DNA from: Lactiplantibacillus daoliensis | GTDB taxonomy: Bacteria > Bacillota > Bacilli > Lactobacillales > Lactobacillaceae | Reading direction: 5' to 3' | Length of the DNA: 64,000 nucleotides | NCBI RefSeq assembly: GCF_005405005.1 | Contig: NZ_BJDH01000005.1 | Location: 1-64,000, forward strand | Shown: positions 17,815 to 26,290 of the stretch, piece by piece | Layout of the letters: each line of letters begins with the position of its first letter | How positions within the stretch are numbered: the stretch's first letter is position 1 | Notes under the pieces: model-generated | What the model was told of the DNA's origin: nothing | The model's input: the letters and a program-made list of their open reading frames with translations, nothing else | The model's database searches: none | Translations under genes and position numbers: made by a program

Positions 17815-19485
17815 ATGTCTGAGGAACCAAAGGCTAACCAGCCACAGCAGGGGCACGTTAACTCCGAGGCTGATGCCCACCAAAAAATGGTGCGGGGCTC
17901 AGCTTGGATGACTGCAGGAAGCCTCTTTTCACGAATTCTGGGTGCCATTTATATTATTCCTTGGGTCATTTGGCTAGGGAATAGCTCACAACAAGGGAAC
18001 GCGCTGTATGCGAAGGGTTATAACATATATAGCTTCTTCTTGTTGGTAGCCATTGGTGGGATTCCATCAGCGATTTCCAAACAGATTTCAGAATATAATG
18101 CGATTAATGAATACGGTGTTGGTCAACGACTATTCAAACGTGGACTGTTGCTGACAACGGCATTAGGGATTTTGAGCGGTTGCATTCTTTGGTTTGGCGC
18201 AAAGCCGATTGGATTTGTCTTCGGTGGTGGCGATCCTAACGTGATTCCCGTATTGCGGGCGCTAGCGATTGCCTTAGTGATTATTCCATCAATGTCTTTA
18301 ACCCGAGGCTTTTTCCAAGGTTACCAGCAGATGGCACCGTCGGCAATTTCCCAGTTTGTCGAACAAGTCTTTCGGGTCGTTTACATGCTGGCTGCGACAT
18401 ACTTTATTATGCGTGTCCAAAATGGTGATTGGGTGAACGCAATTACGCAATCCACCTTTGCGGCCTTTGTTGGGGCGGCTGCTAGTTTCTTGCTGCTCGG
18501 TTGGTATTATTACCGGCAACGGCCAGAACTCAATCGGTTAGCTGCTCAAAGTGACGCTAAATTAGCGATTCCGGTGTGGCAATTATTTCGAGATATTATT
18601 GTTCAAGCGATTCCGTTTATTGTGATTGACACTGCGACAACCGTGTTTAATCTGCTAGATCAAGCGACTTTCCAACCAATCATGCAGATGACGTTCCATA
18701 CTAAAGTTGCCGTCATTAACGATTTGTACGCGTTATTTGCCTTTAATGCGAACAAATTAGTGATGATTATCGTTTCTTTGGCTTCTGCCATTGCGGTGAC
18801 GGTCGTACCATTACTATCGGAATCTTTGGCGGCCCACAATCGCCGTAACATTCGGAAACAACTAGAAGACGCTTTTACCTTGTTCCTATTTATTATGATT
18901 CCTGGTGCATTAGGGATGGCGGCAGTCGCCCAGCCACTGAACACGTTGTTCTACGGCTATAGTCAATCTGGAACGATGATTCTTGAAGTTTCAGCTTTTA
19001 CTGCTATCGTGCTAGGGTTGTTTACCGTTGCTTCCGCACTCATGCAGGGGTTATCCAGAAATCGAGATATTATTCGGTTCTATCTGATTGGATTAGGCGT
19101 TAAGCTGGTTGTTCAGTGGCCATGTATTTATTTCTTGACTGCCGCAGGACCTTTGGTAGCAACGGCGATTGGGATGATGGTAGCAAGCATGATGGCGTTA
19201 TACGATTTGGAAGTCAATTTTGGTGTGCGTTACGTGAAGCTATTGCCAAAAGTAAATCGAATTTTGATTTTTTCGATTATGACATACGTAGCTGCGACAT
19301 TAGTCGTGCACGGTCTGAATTTCGTCATGAATGAACAAAGCAAAACCCAAGCGTTCGTAATCGTCATGTTGGCAGTTGCTGTAGGTGGGGCAGTCTATGC
19401 ATACTTTGCCCTGCGTTCACGCTTGGCTGATCTGATGATTGGTGGACGGGCCAATGGTTTACGGCGCAAACTCCGGATTAAGTAG
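17815..19485 (+). CDS. MOP-superfamily flippase (YtgP/MurJ type)
   Basis: A 556-residue membrane protein with about 14 segments. A hydrophilic head of about 35 residues (SEEPKANQPQQGHVNSEADA...) precedes GSAWMTAGSLFSRILGAIY, the typical start of the polysaccharide-synthase/MurJ family. The pairing with a pseudouridine synthase gene 7 bases downstream resembles the ytgP arrangement of Firmicutes. YtgP proteins flip lipid II for peptidoglycan synthesis, so that is the favoured role; a polysaccharide flippase is the alternative. The ribosome site before ATG 17815 is weak (AAGTAGGTACGGACG). Confidence 0.88.
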   Translation: MSEEPKANQPQQGHVNSEADAHQKMVRGSAWMTAGSLFSRILGAIYIIPWVIWLGNSSQQGNALYAKGYNIYSFFLLVAIGGIPSAISKQISEYNAINEYGVGQRLFKRGLLLTTALGILSGCILWFGAKPIGFVFGGGDPNVIPVLRALAIALVIIPSMSLTRGFFQGYQQMAPSAISQFVEQVFRVVYMLAATYFIMRVQNGDWVNAITQSTFAAFVGAAASFLLLGWYYYRQRPELNRLAAQSDAKLAIPVWQLFRDIIVQAIPFIVIDTATTVFNLLDQATFQPIMQMTFHTKVAVINDLYALFAFNANKLVMIIVSLASAIAVTVVPLLSESLAAHNRRNIRKQLEDAFTLFLFIMIPGALGMAAVAQPLNTLFYGYSQSGTMILEVSAFTAIVLGLFTVASALMQGLSRNRDIIRFYLIGLGVKLVVQWPCIYFLTAAGPLVATAIGMMVASMMALYDLEVNFGVRYVKLLPKVNRILIFSIMTYVAATLVVHGLNFVMNEQSKTQAFVIVMLAVAVGGAVYAYFALRSRLADLMIGGRANGLRRKLRIK

Positions 19486-19492
19486 GTGAATT

Positions 19493-20236
19493 ATGCGAAT
19501 TGATAAATTTTTACATGCGATGCGAATTGGCACACGGACTCAGGTGCGGCGTCTGATTAAAGATGGTCACATTACGACCAATGGCGAGCCGGTCTTATCG
19601 GGTAAACAACAGGTTAATCCTGGTAGTGACACGGTCTTATTGGATGATGAGCCAGTTCGATATCAAGAATTCTTTTATTACGTTTTAAACAAGCCAGTTG
19701 GCGTGATTACAGCAACGGCAGACACGCAGGCAAAGACCGTACTTGATTTATTCAATACAACTGATTATCGCGACGACTTATTCCCCGTCGGTCGTTTGGA
19801 TAAGGATACTGAAGGTGTGTTGGTTATTACCAATGACGGGGCCTTGTCCCACGCGTTGTTGTCGCCGTCACACCATGTGACCAAAATTTATGAGGCCGAA
19901 GTGACTGGTGAAATCACGCCTGAACAAGTCACTGGTTTCAATGACGGCATTACTTTGAAGGACGGGACACAATTACAACCGGCCCAAGCCAGAATTGTGG
20001 CCTTCCATGAAATTGAGAACTATACCACCTTGCAGATTGAAATTCATGAGGGCAAGTATCATCAAGTTAAACGGATGGTTGGAACCTTGGGTGAACGCGT
20101 CGTCCAATTACGGCGGATTGCCTTTGGCTCATTAACGTTACCCGTCGGCTTGTTAGCGGGAAATTATCGGGCGTTGACCGATGAGGAACTAGCTGCCTTG
20201 AAAGACGATGCCGGTCAGACGGCTGACATCGATTAA
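19493..20236 (+). CDS. Pseudouridine synthase, RsuA/RluB type
   Basis: A 247-residue protein with an N-terminal S4 RNA-binding domain (residues 1-60) and an RsuA-family catalytic domain with GRLDKDTEG; Asp103 is the catalytic nucleophile. LNKPVGVI and KIYEAEVTGEI are further family blocks. It converts a uridine to pseudouridine in ribosomal RNA, most likely 16S. It follows the flippase gene by 7 bases, so the two form an operon. The ATG is preceded by AGTAGGTGA. Confidence 0.93.
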   Translation: MRIDKFLHAMRIGTRTQVRRLIKDGHITTNGEPVLSGKQQVNPGSDTVLLDDEPVRYQEFFYYVLNKPVGVITATADTQAKTVLDLFNTTDYRDDLFPVGRLDKDTEGVLVITNDGALSHALLSPSHHVTKIYEAEVTGEITPEQVTGFNDGITLKDGTQLQPAQARIVAFHEIENYTTLQIEIHEGKYHQVKRMVGTLGERVVQLRRIAFGSLTLPVGLLAGNYRALTDEELAALKDDAGQTADID

Positions 20237-20238
20237 CT

Positions 20239-20284
20239 AAAAAAATCAGGACTTAGCTTTTTAGCTGAGTCCTGATTTTTTTAG
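20239..20284. terminator. Bidirectional terminator
   Basis: A near-perfect stem AAAAAATCAGGACTTAGCT/AGCTGAGTCCTGATTTTTT shared by the convergent pseudouridine synthase and nnrD genes. Confidence 0.94.
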
Positions 20285-21108
20285 TTGAGGCTGTAGCGGT
20301 GCATGTATTTTGGAATCTCGGCACTAATTTGGTGTGGCAAAACCACGTAACGAGCTTGTGCCAAATCATCGGCAATTTCACTATGCAGATAGACCGCACT
20401 GAGAATTGCGTTGGTGAAGTCTTTGAATTGCGCGGTAAAGCCGCCAATCATGCCAGCAAGCGTGTCACCCATGCCGCCGGTTGCCATTGCTGGAGTGCCG
20501 CCTGGGTTGAACCACACGCGATCAGTGGTATAGACGGTTGTGTGATGTGCTTTAACAATGGCGGTGACACCTAGCCGTTGTTGGGCTAAATGATTAGCCG
20601 TCGGCGTTTGGTCGGCAATTTTTAGGCCGCTGAGTCGTTGCCATTCCATTTGATGTGGGGTGACCACAATTTGTGCAGCTGGTAAGGGTTGTGTGCGAGT
20701 CGCCAGCAAAGTCAAAGCTGAACCGTCTATGACGACGCGCTGCTGTGGTTGAACTTGTGCTAATACCGTTGTGAGCAAACGGGCTGCAAACTGGTCTGTG
20801 CCCAAACCGGGACCAATGACGATAACATCCATTGTTTTTAGTAATTGGGTCATCATTGCGGTCTGGTGGTAGTCGACGACCATCGCTTCCGGCAGTTGGG
20901 CATGTAAGCTCGTCAGATTGACTAGGTCGGTTGCGACCGTGACGAGGCCAGCGCCACTATAAATTGCCGCCGTGGCGGCCATAATAATTGCACCACCAAA
21001 GTTTTGGTTACCACCGATCAACATCACGCGGCCGTACGTGCCTTTATGTGATTCGGCTGGGCGACGACGAATGGTTTGATGGACTAGTTCAGAAGTGATT
21101 GATTGCAA
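20281..21108 (-). CDS. nnrD: ADP-dependent NAD(P)H-hydrate dehydratase
   Basis: A 275-residue ribokinase-like protein of the YjeF C-terminal/carbohydrate kinase family. The signatures are GGNQNFGGAIIMAATAA near residue 32, GPGLGTD near 98 and MATGGMGDTLAGMIGG near 215 with the catalytic Asp. It repairs hydrated NAD(P)H using ADP. There is no YjeF N-terminal epimerase domain here, as in other lactobacilli, where the epimerase is a separate gene. The start appears to be TTG 21108 with a weak GCGGGTC site, so the exact start is less certain. Confidence 0.92.
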   Translation of the reverse strand: MQSITSELVHQTIRRRPAESHKGTYGRVMLIGGNQNFGGAIIMAATAAIYSGAGLVTVATDLVNLTSLHAQLPEAMVVDYHQTAMMTQLLKTMDVIVIGPGLGTDQFAARLLTTVLAQVQPQQRVVIDGSALTLLATRTQPLPAAQIVVTPHQMEWQRLSGLKIADQTPTANHLAQQRLGVTAIVKAHHTTVYTTDRVWFNPGGTPAMATGGMGDTLAGMIGGFTAQFKDFTNAILSAVYLHSEIADDLAQARYVVLPHQISAEIPKYMHRYSLN

Positions 21109-21235
21109 ATGAAGACCCGCTTTCGATTGTTTATTTTGAGTATACCATGATTTTTTGAGAGCGGTTGCTTCCGATTATTAACTTCCGATAACCTATGCTA
21201 GAATTAAATTAGTAAACGATTGGGAGGAATCACAC

Positions 21236-22654
21236 ATGACAATTGATTGGCAAGCTGAAGCTGCAAAACACCAGGCAGATTATTTAGCAGATTTAACCAC
21301 GATGTTACGCGTACCAAGTTTCCGAGATGATAGTCAAGCAACGACGGATGCACCGTTAGGACCCGGCCCCAAACAGGCTTTGACGACCTTCTTAGCGATT
21401 GCTGAACGAGATGGTTTCAAGACTAAGAATATTGATAACTTGGTCGGTTACGCGGAATATGGTGAAGGCGATGAAACCTTAGCCGTGCTAGCTCATGTAG
21501 ATGAAATGCCCGCGGGTAACGGTTGGGATACGGATCCATTCGAACCGACGATTAAGGATGGCAAATTGTACGCGCGTGGTGCCTCCGATGACAAGGGACC
21601 TGGAATGGCAGCCTATTACGGTTTGAAAATGGTCAAGGAACTTGGCTTGAAGTTGAATAAGGAGGTTCGCTTTATCGTTGGGACTGACGAAGAAAGCAAT
21701 TGGACCGGGATGAAACGGTACTTCGAAGTTGAACCAGCACCAACTCTGGGTTTTTCACCAGATGCTGAATTTCCACTAATTAATGGTGAAAAAGGCAATG
21801 TGAGTTTGCAAGTCCGCTTTGGTAACCAAGCGAAAGGGTCATTTGAGTTGAAGACTTTTGACTCTGGTTTACGGGAGAACATGGTGCCACGAGAAGCGGT
21901 TGCGGTGATTAAAACGCCAGCGGATGATCAAGTGGTGACTAATTTTGAAGCCTTCATCGCAGCCCAACCAATTACTGGTAAGGCGACGCAGGACGACTCG
22001 GGCTTGAAATTGGAAGTTGTTGGGAAAGCCGCCCATGGGATGGAACCTCGCAACGGCATTAATGCTGGGACTTATCTGGCTTCATTCTTAAGCCAGTACA
22101 CCTTCGCAGCAGATGCCCAGGATTTCTTGGGCTTTATTGCCACTAAATTACATGATGATTCGCGTGTTGAGCAACTCGGGTTGGCTTTCACGGATAAAGT
22201 GATGGGTGACTTGACGATGAATGTTGGGTTGTTGCATTTTGATCAACAAGATGGTGGTGCGTTGACCTTGAATTTCCGTTATCCTAAGGGAATCGAACCA
22301 GCAGATTTGACAAAAAAAATAACGACAGAGTTACCAGCCGGGGCAACTATCAGCCAAGGTGACTTTATGGTGCCACATTATGTTGATCCAAGTGACCCAA
22401 TTGTCAAAGATTTGATGGCAGTTTACCGACGTCAAACAGGGGACAAAGACTCACAACCAGAAATTGTCGGTGGTGGCACCTATGGCCGGATGATGGCACG
22501 TGGGGTGGCATTTGGTGCGCTGTTCCCACATACGGAAGATACGATGCATCAAGCAAATGAGTTCCAACCAATCGATGATTTAATGGCTGCAATGGCCATT
22601 TATGGTGAATCGATTGCGGTACTCGCAACTGATAAGTCGTTTTTAAAAGGCTGA
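21236..22654 (+). CDS. pepV: Dipeptidase PepV (M20 family)
   Basis: A 472-residue zinc peptidase. Visible are the ligand blocks VLAHVDEMPAG (His and Asp), ARGASDDKGP (bridging Asp), GTDEES (catalytic Glu pair), SPDAEFP and the late FPHTEDTMHQANE histidine. The length fits Lactobacillus PepV (about 470). It splits dipeptides in the cytoplasm during growth on peptides. The start ATG follows GGGAGGAATCACAC. It lies 27 bases before the universal stress protein gene on the same strand. Confidence 0.96.
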   Translation: MTIDWQAEAAKHQADYLADLTTMLRVPSFRDDSQATTDAPLGPGPKQALTTFLAIAERDGFKTKNIDNLVGYAEYGEGDETLAVLAHVDEMPAGNGWDTDPFEPTIKDGKLYARGASDDKGPGMAAYYGLKMVKELGLKLNKEVRFIVGTDEESNWTGMKRYFEVEPAPTLGFSPDAEFPLINGEKGNVSLQVRFGNQAKGSFELKTFDSGLRENMVPREAVAVIKTPADDQVVTNFEAFIAAQPITGKATQDDSGLKLEVVGKAAHGMEPRNGINAGTYLASFLSQYTFAADAQDFLGFIATKLHDDSRVEQLGLAFTDKVMGDLTMNVGLLHFDQQDGGALTLNFRYPKGIEPADLTKKITTELPAGATISQGDFMVPHYVDPSDPIVKDLMAVYRRQTGDKDSQPEIVGGGTYGRMMARGVAFGALFPHTEDTMHQANEFQPIDDLMAAMAIYGESIAVLATDKSFLKG

Positions 22655-22681
22655 TTTTTTTGAAAAAGGAGGTTGTTGATC

Positions 22682-23188
22682 ATGACCGGTTATCAGCAGG
22701 TACTGGTTGGCGTTGATACGTCACCACAGTCACAATTAGCCTTGGCTAAGGCGATTGCGATTGCTAGCGAAATGCAAGCCACATTGGATATTGTGACGAT
22801 CATTAATACCGAAAAGTTTATTGGCATCACTCAAGGACCGATGGGATTTGGGGCTGCAACACCGCAAGTGTTAGATGAACTGACTAGCAAGCTCAAGGCA
22901 AACTTGGTGCAAGCACGCCAAGCGGCAGTGACTGCCGGTGTTGCGGATGTACAAGTTCATTTACATTCAGGAAACTCTAAAAGCCTTTTAGCAACGACAT
23001 TACCGGCTCGGTATGGCACGGATTTAATCGTTCTCGGCGCCACTGGCCTAAATGCCGTCTCACGCTTCTTGATTGGGTCCAACGCGTCCTACGTTACGCG
23101 CAATGCCTCCTGTGATGTCTTGGTCGTCCGGACGGATCAGCAACACCAGTTCATTAAAAATGAGCCGCGGGCCACCCGACGACTTTAA
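22682..23188 (+). CDS. Universal stress protein (UspA family)
   Basis: A 168-residue single Usp domain. The N-terminal VLVGVDTSPQS and the C-terminal VLGATGLNAVSRFLIGSNA carry the G-2x-G-9x-G-S pattern of ATP-binding Usp proteins. A spread of stress roles is known for the family; none can be picked here. ATG 22682 is nine bases after AAGGAGG; an in-frame TTG at 22673 directly abuts the ribosome site and is unlikely. It probably shares the transcript of pepV. Confidence 0.93.
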   Translation: MTGYQQVLVGVDTSPQSQLALAKAIAIASEMQATLDIVTIINTEKFIGITQGPMGFGAATPQVLDELTSKLKANLVQARQAAVTAGVADVQVHLHSGNSKSLLATTLPARYGTDLIVLGATGLNAVSRFLIGSNASYVTRNASCDVLVVRTDQQHQFIKNEPRATRRL

Positions 23189-23205
23189 ATTGAAAATTAG
23201 TTTTC

Positions 23206-23243
23206 AAAGCCTGTTCGACAGTCAAATGCCGAACAGGCTTTTA
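23206..23243 (+). terminator. Terminator after the stress protein gene
   Basis: A perfect stem AAAGCCTGTTCG/CGAACAGGCTTT with a T-rich tail. Confidence 0.93.
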
Positions 23244-23288
23244 TGATGTCATCGTAAGCGGGAACGAATGCCATTTTTTTACGCAAGC

Positions 23289-23316
23289 CATACATAAACT
23301 TTACAGCAAGTCGACA
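23289..23316 (+). promoter_or_regulatory. Three Pho-box-like hexamers at 11-base spacing
   Basis: CATACA, TTTACA and TCGACA start at 23289, 23300 and 23311, so each lies on one helix turn and all end in ACA. PhoP of Firmicutes binds TT(A/T/C)ACA repeats with about 5-base gaps. Only the middle hexamer is a full match. The position, 86 bases before the ugp operon, fits phosphate control, but this is inference. Confidence 0.4.
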
Positions 23317-23401
23317 CGATTGAAACGTTCATCTGGCATGATTTAGAAAGTGGTTGATTCGTTCAAATCACTAATAAATTGTTTAAGGGAGCAGGACAGA
23401 C

Positions 23402-24511
23402 ATGGGAATTGAATTAAAAGGCATCACTAAGACGTACGATCATAGCGACAAGCCAGTATTGAGTGAGGTTAATGCCGAAGTTCAAGATGGCGAGTTATTT
23501 GTGATTGTCGGCCCATCTGGTTGTGGGAAAAGTACATTGTTACGAATGGTTGCGGGGATCATTCCTATTTCAGATGGTATTTTAAAAATTAATGGTCAGG
23601 TCATGAATAACGTGCCACCAAAGGACCGTAACTTATCTATGGTTTTCCAAAGTTACGCGTTATATCCATTTTTAAGCGTGGCAGACAACGTGGCATTTGG
23701 CCTCAAAGCACGAAAAATGGCAGCGGCAGAAATCACGCAACGGGTTGATGACGCCTTGAAAATGGTTAATCTAACGCAGTATCGCGATCGTAAACCGCGT
23801 GAACTTTCTGGTGGTCAACGCCAACGGGTTGCTTTAGCGCGGGCAATCGCCAGTGATTCGAAGATTTGTCTGATGGACGAACCGCTTTCTAACTTGGATG
23901 CGCAATTGCGGGTCCGGATGCGGTCAGAAATTCGTGAGTTGCAACGCAAGCTTGGTCTAACTTTGATTTATGTGACCCATGATCAGACCGAAGCGATGAC
24001 CATGGCCGATCACGTGATGGTCCTACACGACCAACATGTGCAACAAATTGACTCGCCATTGGGGATCTACAATCATCCTGCGAACCATTTTGTGGCTCAG
24101 TTCTTTGGTACCCCACAAATCAACTTATTAACGGCAACGACAAGTGGTCAGACGGCGACAACCAAGTTGATTGTTGATGAATTCTTGCAAGTTGAACTGG
24201 ATGCGCCAATTGCAACCGGAACTTACACAGTCGGTATTCGACCAAACCAACTTGGTCTCAAGCCGGTGAACGGTAATGAAGGTAATGCCACGGTGATTAA
24301 CGTTGAAGCGCTTGGTGATCAAACCATTATTGAAGCGGTGATGGACAATGATGTTGAAATTCGAATCGTGAAAGACGGTCAAGTGCATATTGATTTGGAC
24401 CAACGAGTGGCAGTGACTGCTCTTGGACCAGCCTTTGTCTTCGATGAAAATGAAGCCTTAATTGCGGAACAAGGAGGGGTTAAAGATGATCGAATCGTTG
24501 CCGTCAACTAA
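23402..24511 (+). CDS. ugpC: ABC transporter ATPase for glycerol-3-phosphate (UgpC type)
   Basis: A 369-residue ATPase of the MalK/UgpC group. The order is Walker A GPSGCGKST (37-45), Q-loop FQSYALYP, signature LSGGQRQR, Walker B CLMDEP and the switch His in VTHDQ. The C-terminal third is an OB-fold (TOBE) domain. It energises the permease pair encoded next. It is the first gene of the operon and overlaps the next gene by 26 bases. GGGAGCAGG precedes the ATG. The substrate assignment rests on the whole operon, especially the phosphodiesterase gene at its end. Confidence 0.9.
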   Translation: MGIELKGITKTYDHSDKPVLSEVNAEVQDGELFVIVGPSGCGKSTLLRMVAGIIPISDGILKINGQVMNNVPPKDRNLSMVFQSYALYPFLSVADNVAFGLKARKMAAAEITQRVDDALKMVNLTQYRDRKPRELSGGQRQRVALARAIASDSKICLMDEPLSNLDAQLRVRMRSEIRELQRKLGLTLIYVTHDQTEAMTMADHVMVLHDQHVQQIDSPLGIYNHPANHFVAQFFGTPQINLLTATTSGQTATTKLIVDEFLQVELDAPIATGTYTVGIRPNQLGLKPVNGNEGNATVINVEALGDQTIIEAVMDNDVEIRIVKDGQVHIDLDQRVAVTALGPAFVFDENEALIAEQGGVKDDRIVAVN

Positions 24512-25442
24512 GCAACAACCAAAGGGCCCAGAAGCCAATCAAGAAATTACGGCGAAAGTCAAAAGCTTTGAGTTAAAGAAAAACGACAAGTATTATGCCT
24601 GGTTGTTTTTAGGCCCATCCATCTTATTATTAACAGTCTTTGTTTTCTTTCCAATGTTACGGACTCTATATTTAAGCCTGTTTTTAACGGACACCTTCGG
24701 GAATCCAACTGTGTTCGTTGGCTTGAAAAATTATGCTATTTTACTTAAATCCACGTCTTACATTGCAAGCTTAAAAGCAACCGGGACGTACGTGATTAGC
24801 GTTTCTATCTTCACGATTATTTTTGGCCTATTGCTAGCGGCATTGGCTAATCAAAAGTTGCGTGGAATTGGTTTCTTCCGTAACATTTTCACCGCAACGA
24901 TGGGTGTTTCCGTTTCCGTTTCAGCCGTTTTCTGGTTATTCATGTTTAACCCCTCAATCGGGATTTTAAATAAAGTCGTGACGGCTTTTGGATTCCACCC
25001 AATTGCTTGGTTAACGACGCCGGGTTGGGCGATGACTGCGGTGATTGCGACGACAGTTTGGATGCATTTAGGGTTTACGTTCTTGCTATTCTTTGGCGCG
25101 CTGCAAGCCGTTCCTAAGAGTTTGTACGATGCGGCCTCTGTTTCTGGTGCCTCATCACGCTATCAGTTCTGGCACATTACGTTACCAATGATCTCCCCAA
25201 CCATGTTCTTTGTGGCGGTGATTACGTTAATCTCTGGTTTCAAGAGCTTTGGGCTGATCGATTTGATGACCGGTGGTGGTCCAACTAACGCCACTAATTT
25301 GCTGGTTTATCGCGTTTATAAAGACGCGTTTATGAATGGTAACTACGCGCAAGCTAGTACGGAAGCCATTTTCTTAACGATCATTATTGCAATTATTACA
25401 TTTGTTCAATTTAAGCTTTTAGCAAAGCGGGTGAATTACTAA
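24486..25442 (+). CDS. ugpA: ABC transporter permease, UgpA type
   Basis: A 318-residue permease with six membrane segments and the EAA loop, LYDAASVSGASSRYQFWHI, near residues 210-230. A charged cytoplasmic head of about 35 residues precedes the first segment. The start ATG 24486 is eight bases after AAGGAGG, inside the end of ugpC; in-frame codons before it lack a ribosome site. Its stop overlaps the next start by one base, implying translational coupling. Confidence 0.9.
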   Translation: MIESLPSTKQQPKGPEANQEITAKVKSFELKKNDKYYAWLFLGPSILLLTVFVFFPMLRTLYLSLFLTDTFGNPTVFVGLKNYAILLKSTSYIASLKATGTYVISVSIFTIIFGLLLAALANQKLRGIGFFRNIFTATMGVSVSVSAVFWLFMFNPSIGILNKVVTAFGFHPIAWLTTPGWAMTAVIATTVWMHLGFTFLLFFGALQAVPKSLYDAASVSGASSRYQFWHITLPMISPTMFFVAVITLISGFKSFGLIDLMTGGGPTNATNLLVYRVYKDAFMNGNYAQASTEAIFLTIIIAIITFVQFKLLAKRVNY

Positions 25443-26290
25443 TGGAAAATACCATCATGAAACAAGCAACCAAGAAACGCCTACTTGGCAATACCTTTAA
25501 ATATCTATTGTTAGGAATTTTAGCGTTTATCGTGATTTTTCCGTTCGCACTTGGTATTTGGACGAGCTTTTTACCTTCCATGGATATCGCCAAAGGGACA
25601 CTTTGGGGTGGCGGTCAGTTAACGCTGCATAACTATGTCACAGCCTTCACACAAACGAAGATTTTGCGCTATTTGCTAAATAGTTTGGTGATTGCCACGT
25701 TGGTGACGTTGGCGCATTTATTCTTCTGTTCACTTGGCGCATATGCCTTTGTTTTCCTAGATTTTAAGTATCGTGACTTTTTCTTCTACGTGGTACTGGG
25801 AACAATGATGTTGCCATTTGAAGCAGAAGTGATTCCAAACTTTGCAACTGTTAAAATGTTAGGTTTATTGAATCACTATTCAGTCATGGTGATTCCATTC
25901 TTGACTTCGGCGTTTGGGATTTTCATGTTACGGCAAACCTTTAAACAAATTCCGCGAGATTTGAAAGAGGCGGCGGATGTTGACGGTTTATCACATTGGC
26001 AGTTCTATTGGAAAGTGGTTATGCCATATTCCAAGATTAGTTTGTGTACGTTAGCCGCCTATAGCTTTTTAGGCGCTTGGAATCAATATCTCTGGCCAAT
26101 GCTGACCACTTTTAGTGACCACTTGCGTCCAGTGCAAGATGGGTTACGACAATTACAATCAGAAGAAACCTTTAATGATTGGGGTATGGTCCAAGCCAGT
26201 GCAGCAATCGTGGTCGTGCCAACTTTGATTGTGTTATACATTGGCCAACATTACTTTAAATCAGGCTTAAATGAGGGATCCGTCAAATGA
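25442..26290 (+). CDS. ugpE: ABC transporter permease, UgpE type
   Basis: A 282-residue permease with six membrane segments and an EAA loop, DLKEAADVDGLSHWQFYWKV, near 175-195. It pairs with UgpA to form the channel. The ATG shares its A with the stop codon of ugpA (TAATG), and its own end overlaps the next start by four bases (ATGA). Confidence 0.9.
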   Translation: MENTIMKQATKKRLLGNTFKYLLLGILAFIVIFPFALGIWTSFLPSMDIAKGTLWGGGQLTLHNYVTAFTQTKILRYLLNSLVIATLVTLAHLFFCSLGAYAFVFLDFKYRDFFFYVVLGTMMLPFEAEVIPNFATVKMLGLLNHYSVMVIPFLTSAFGIFMLRQTFKQIPRDLKEAADVDGLSHWQFYWKVVMPYSKISLCTLAAYSFLGAWNQYLWPMLTTFSDHLRPVQDGLRQLQSEETFNDWGMVQASAAIVVVPTLIVLYIGQHYFKSGLNEGSVK

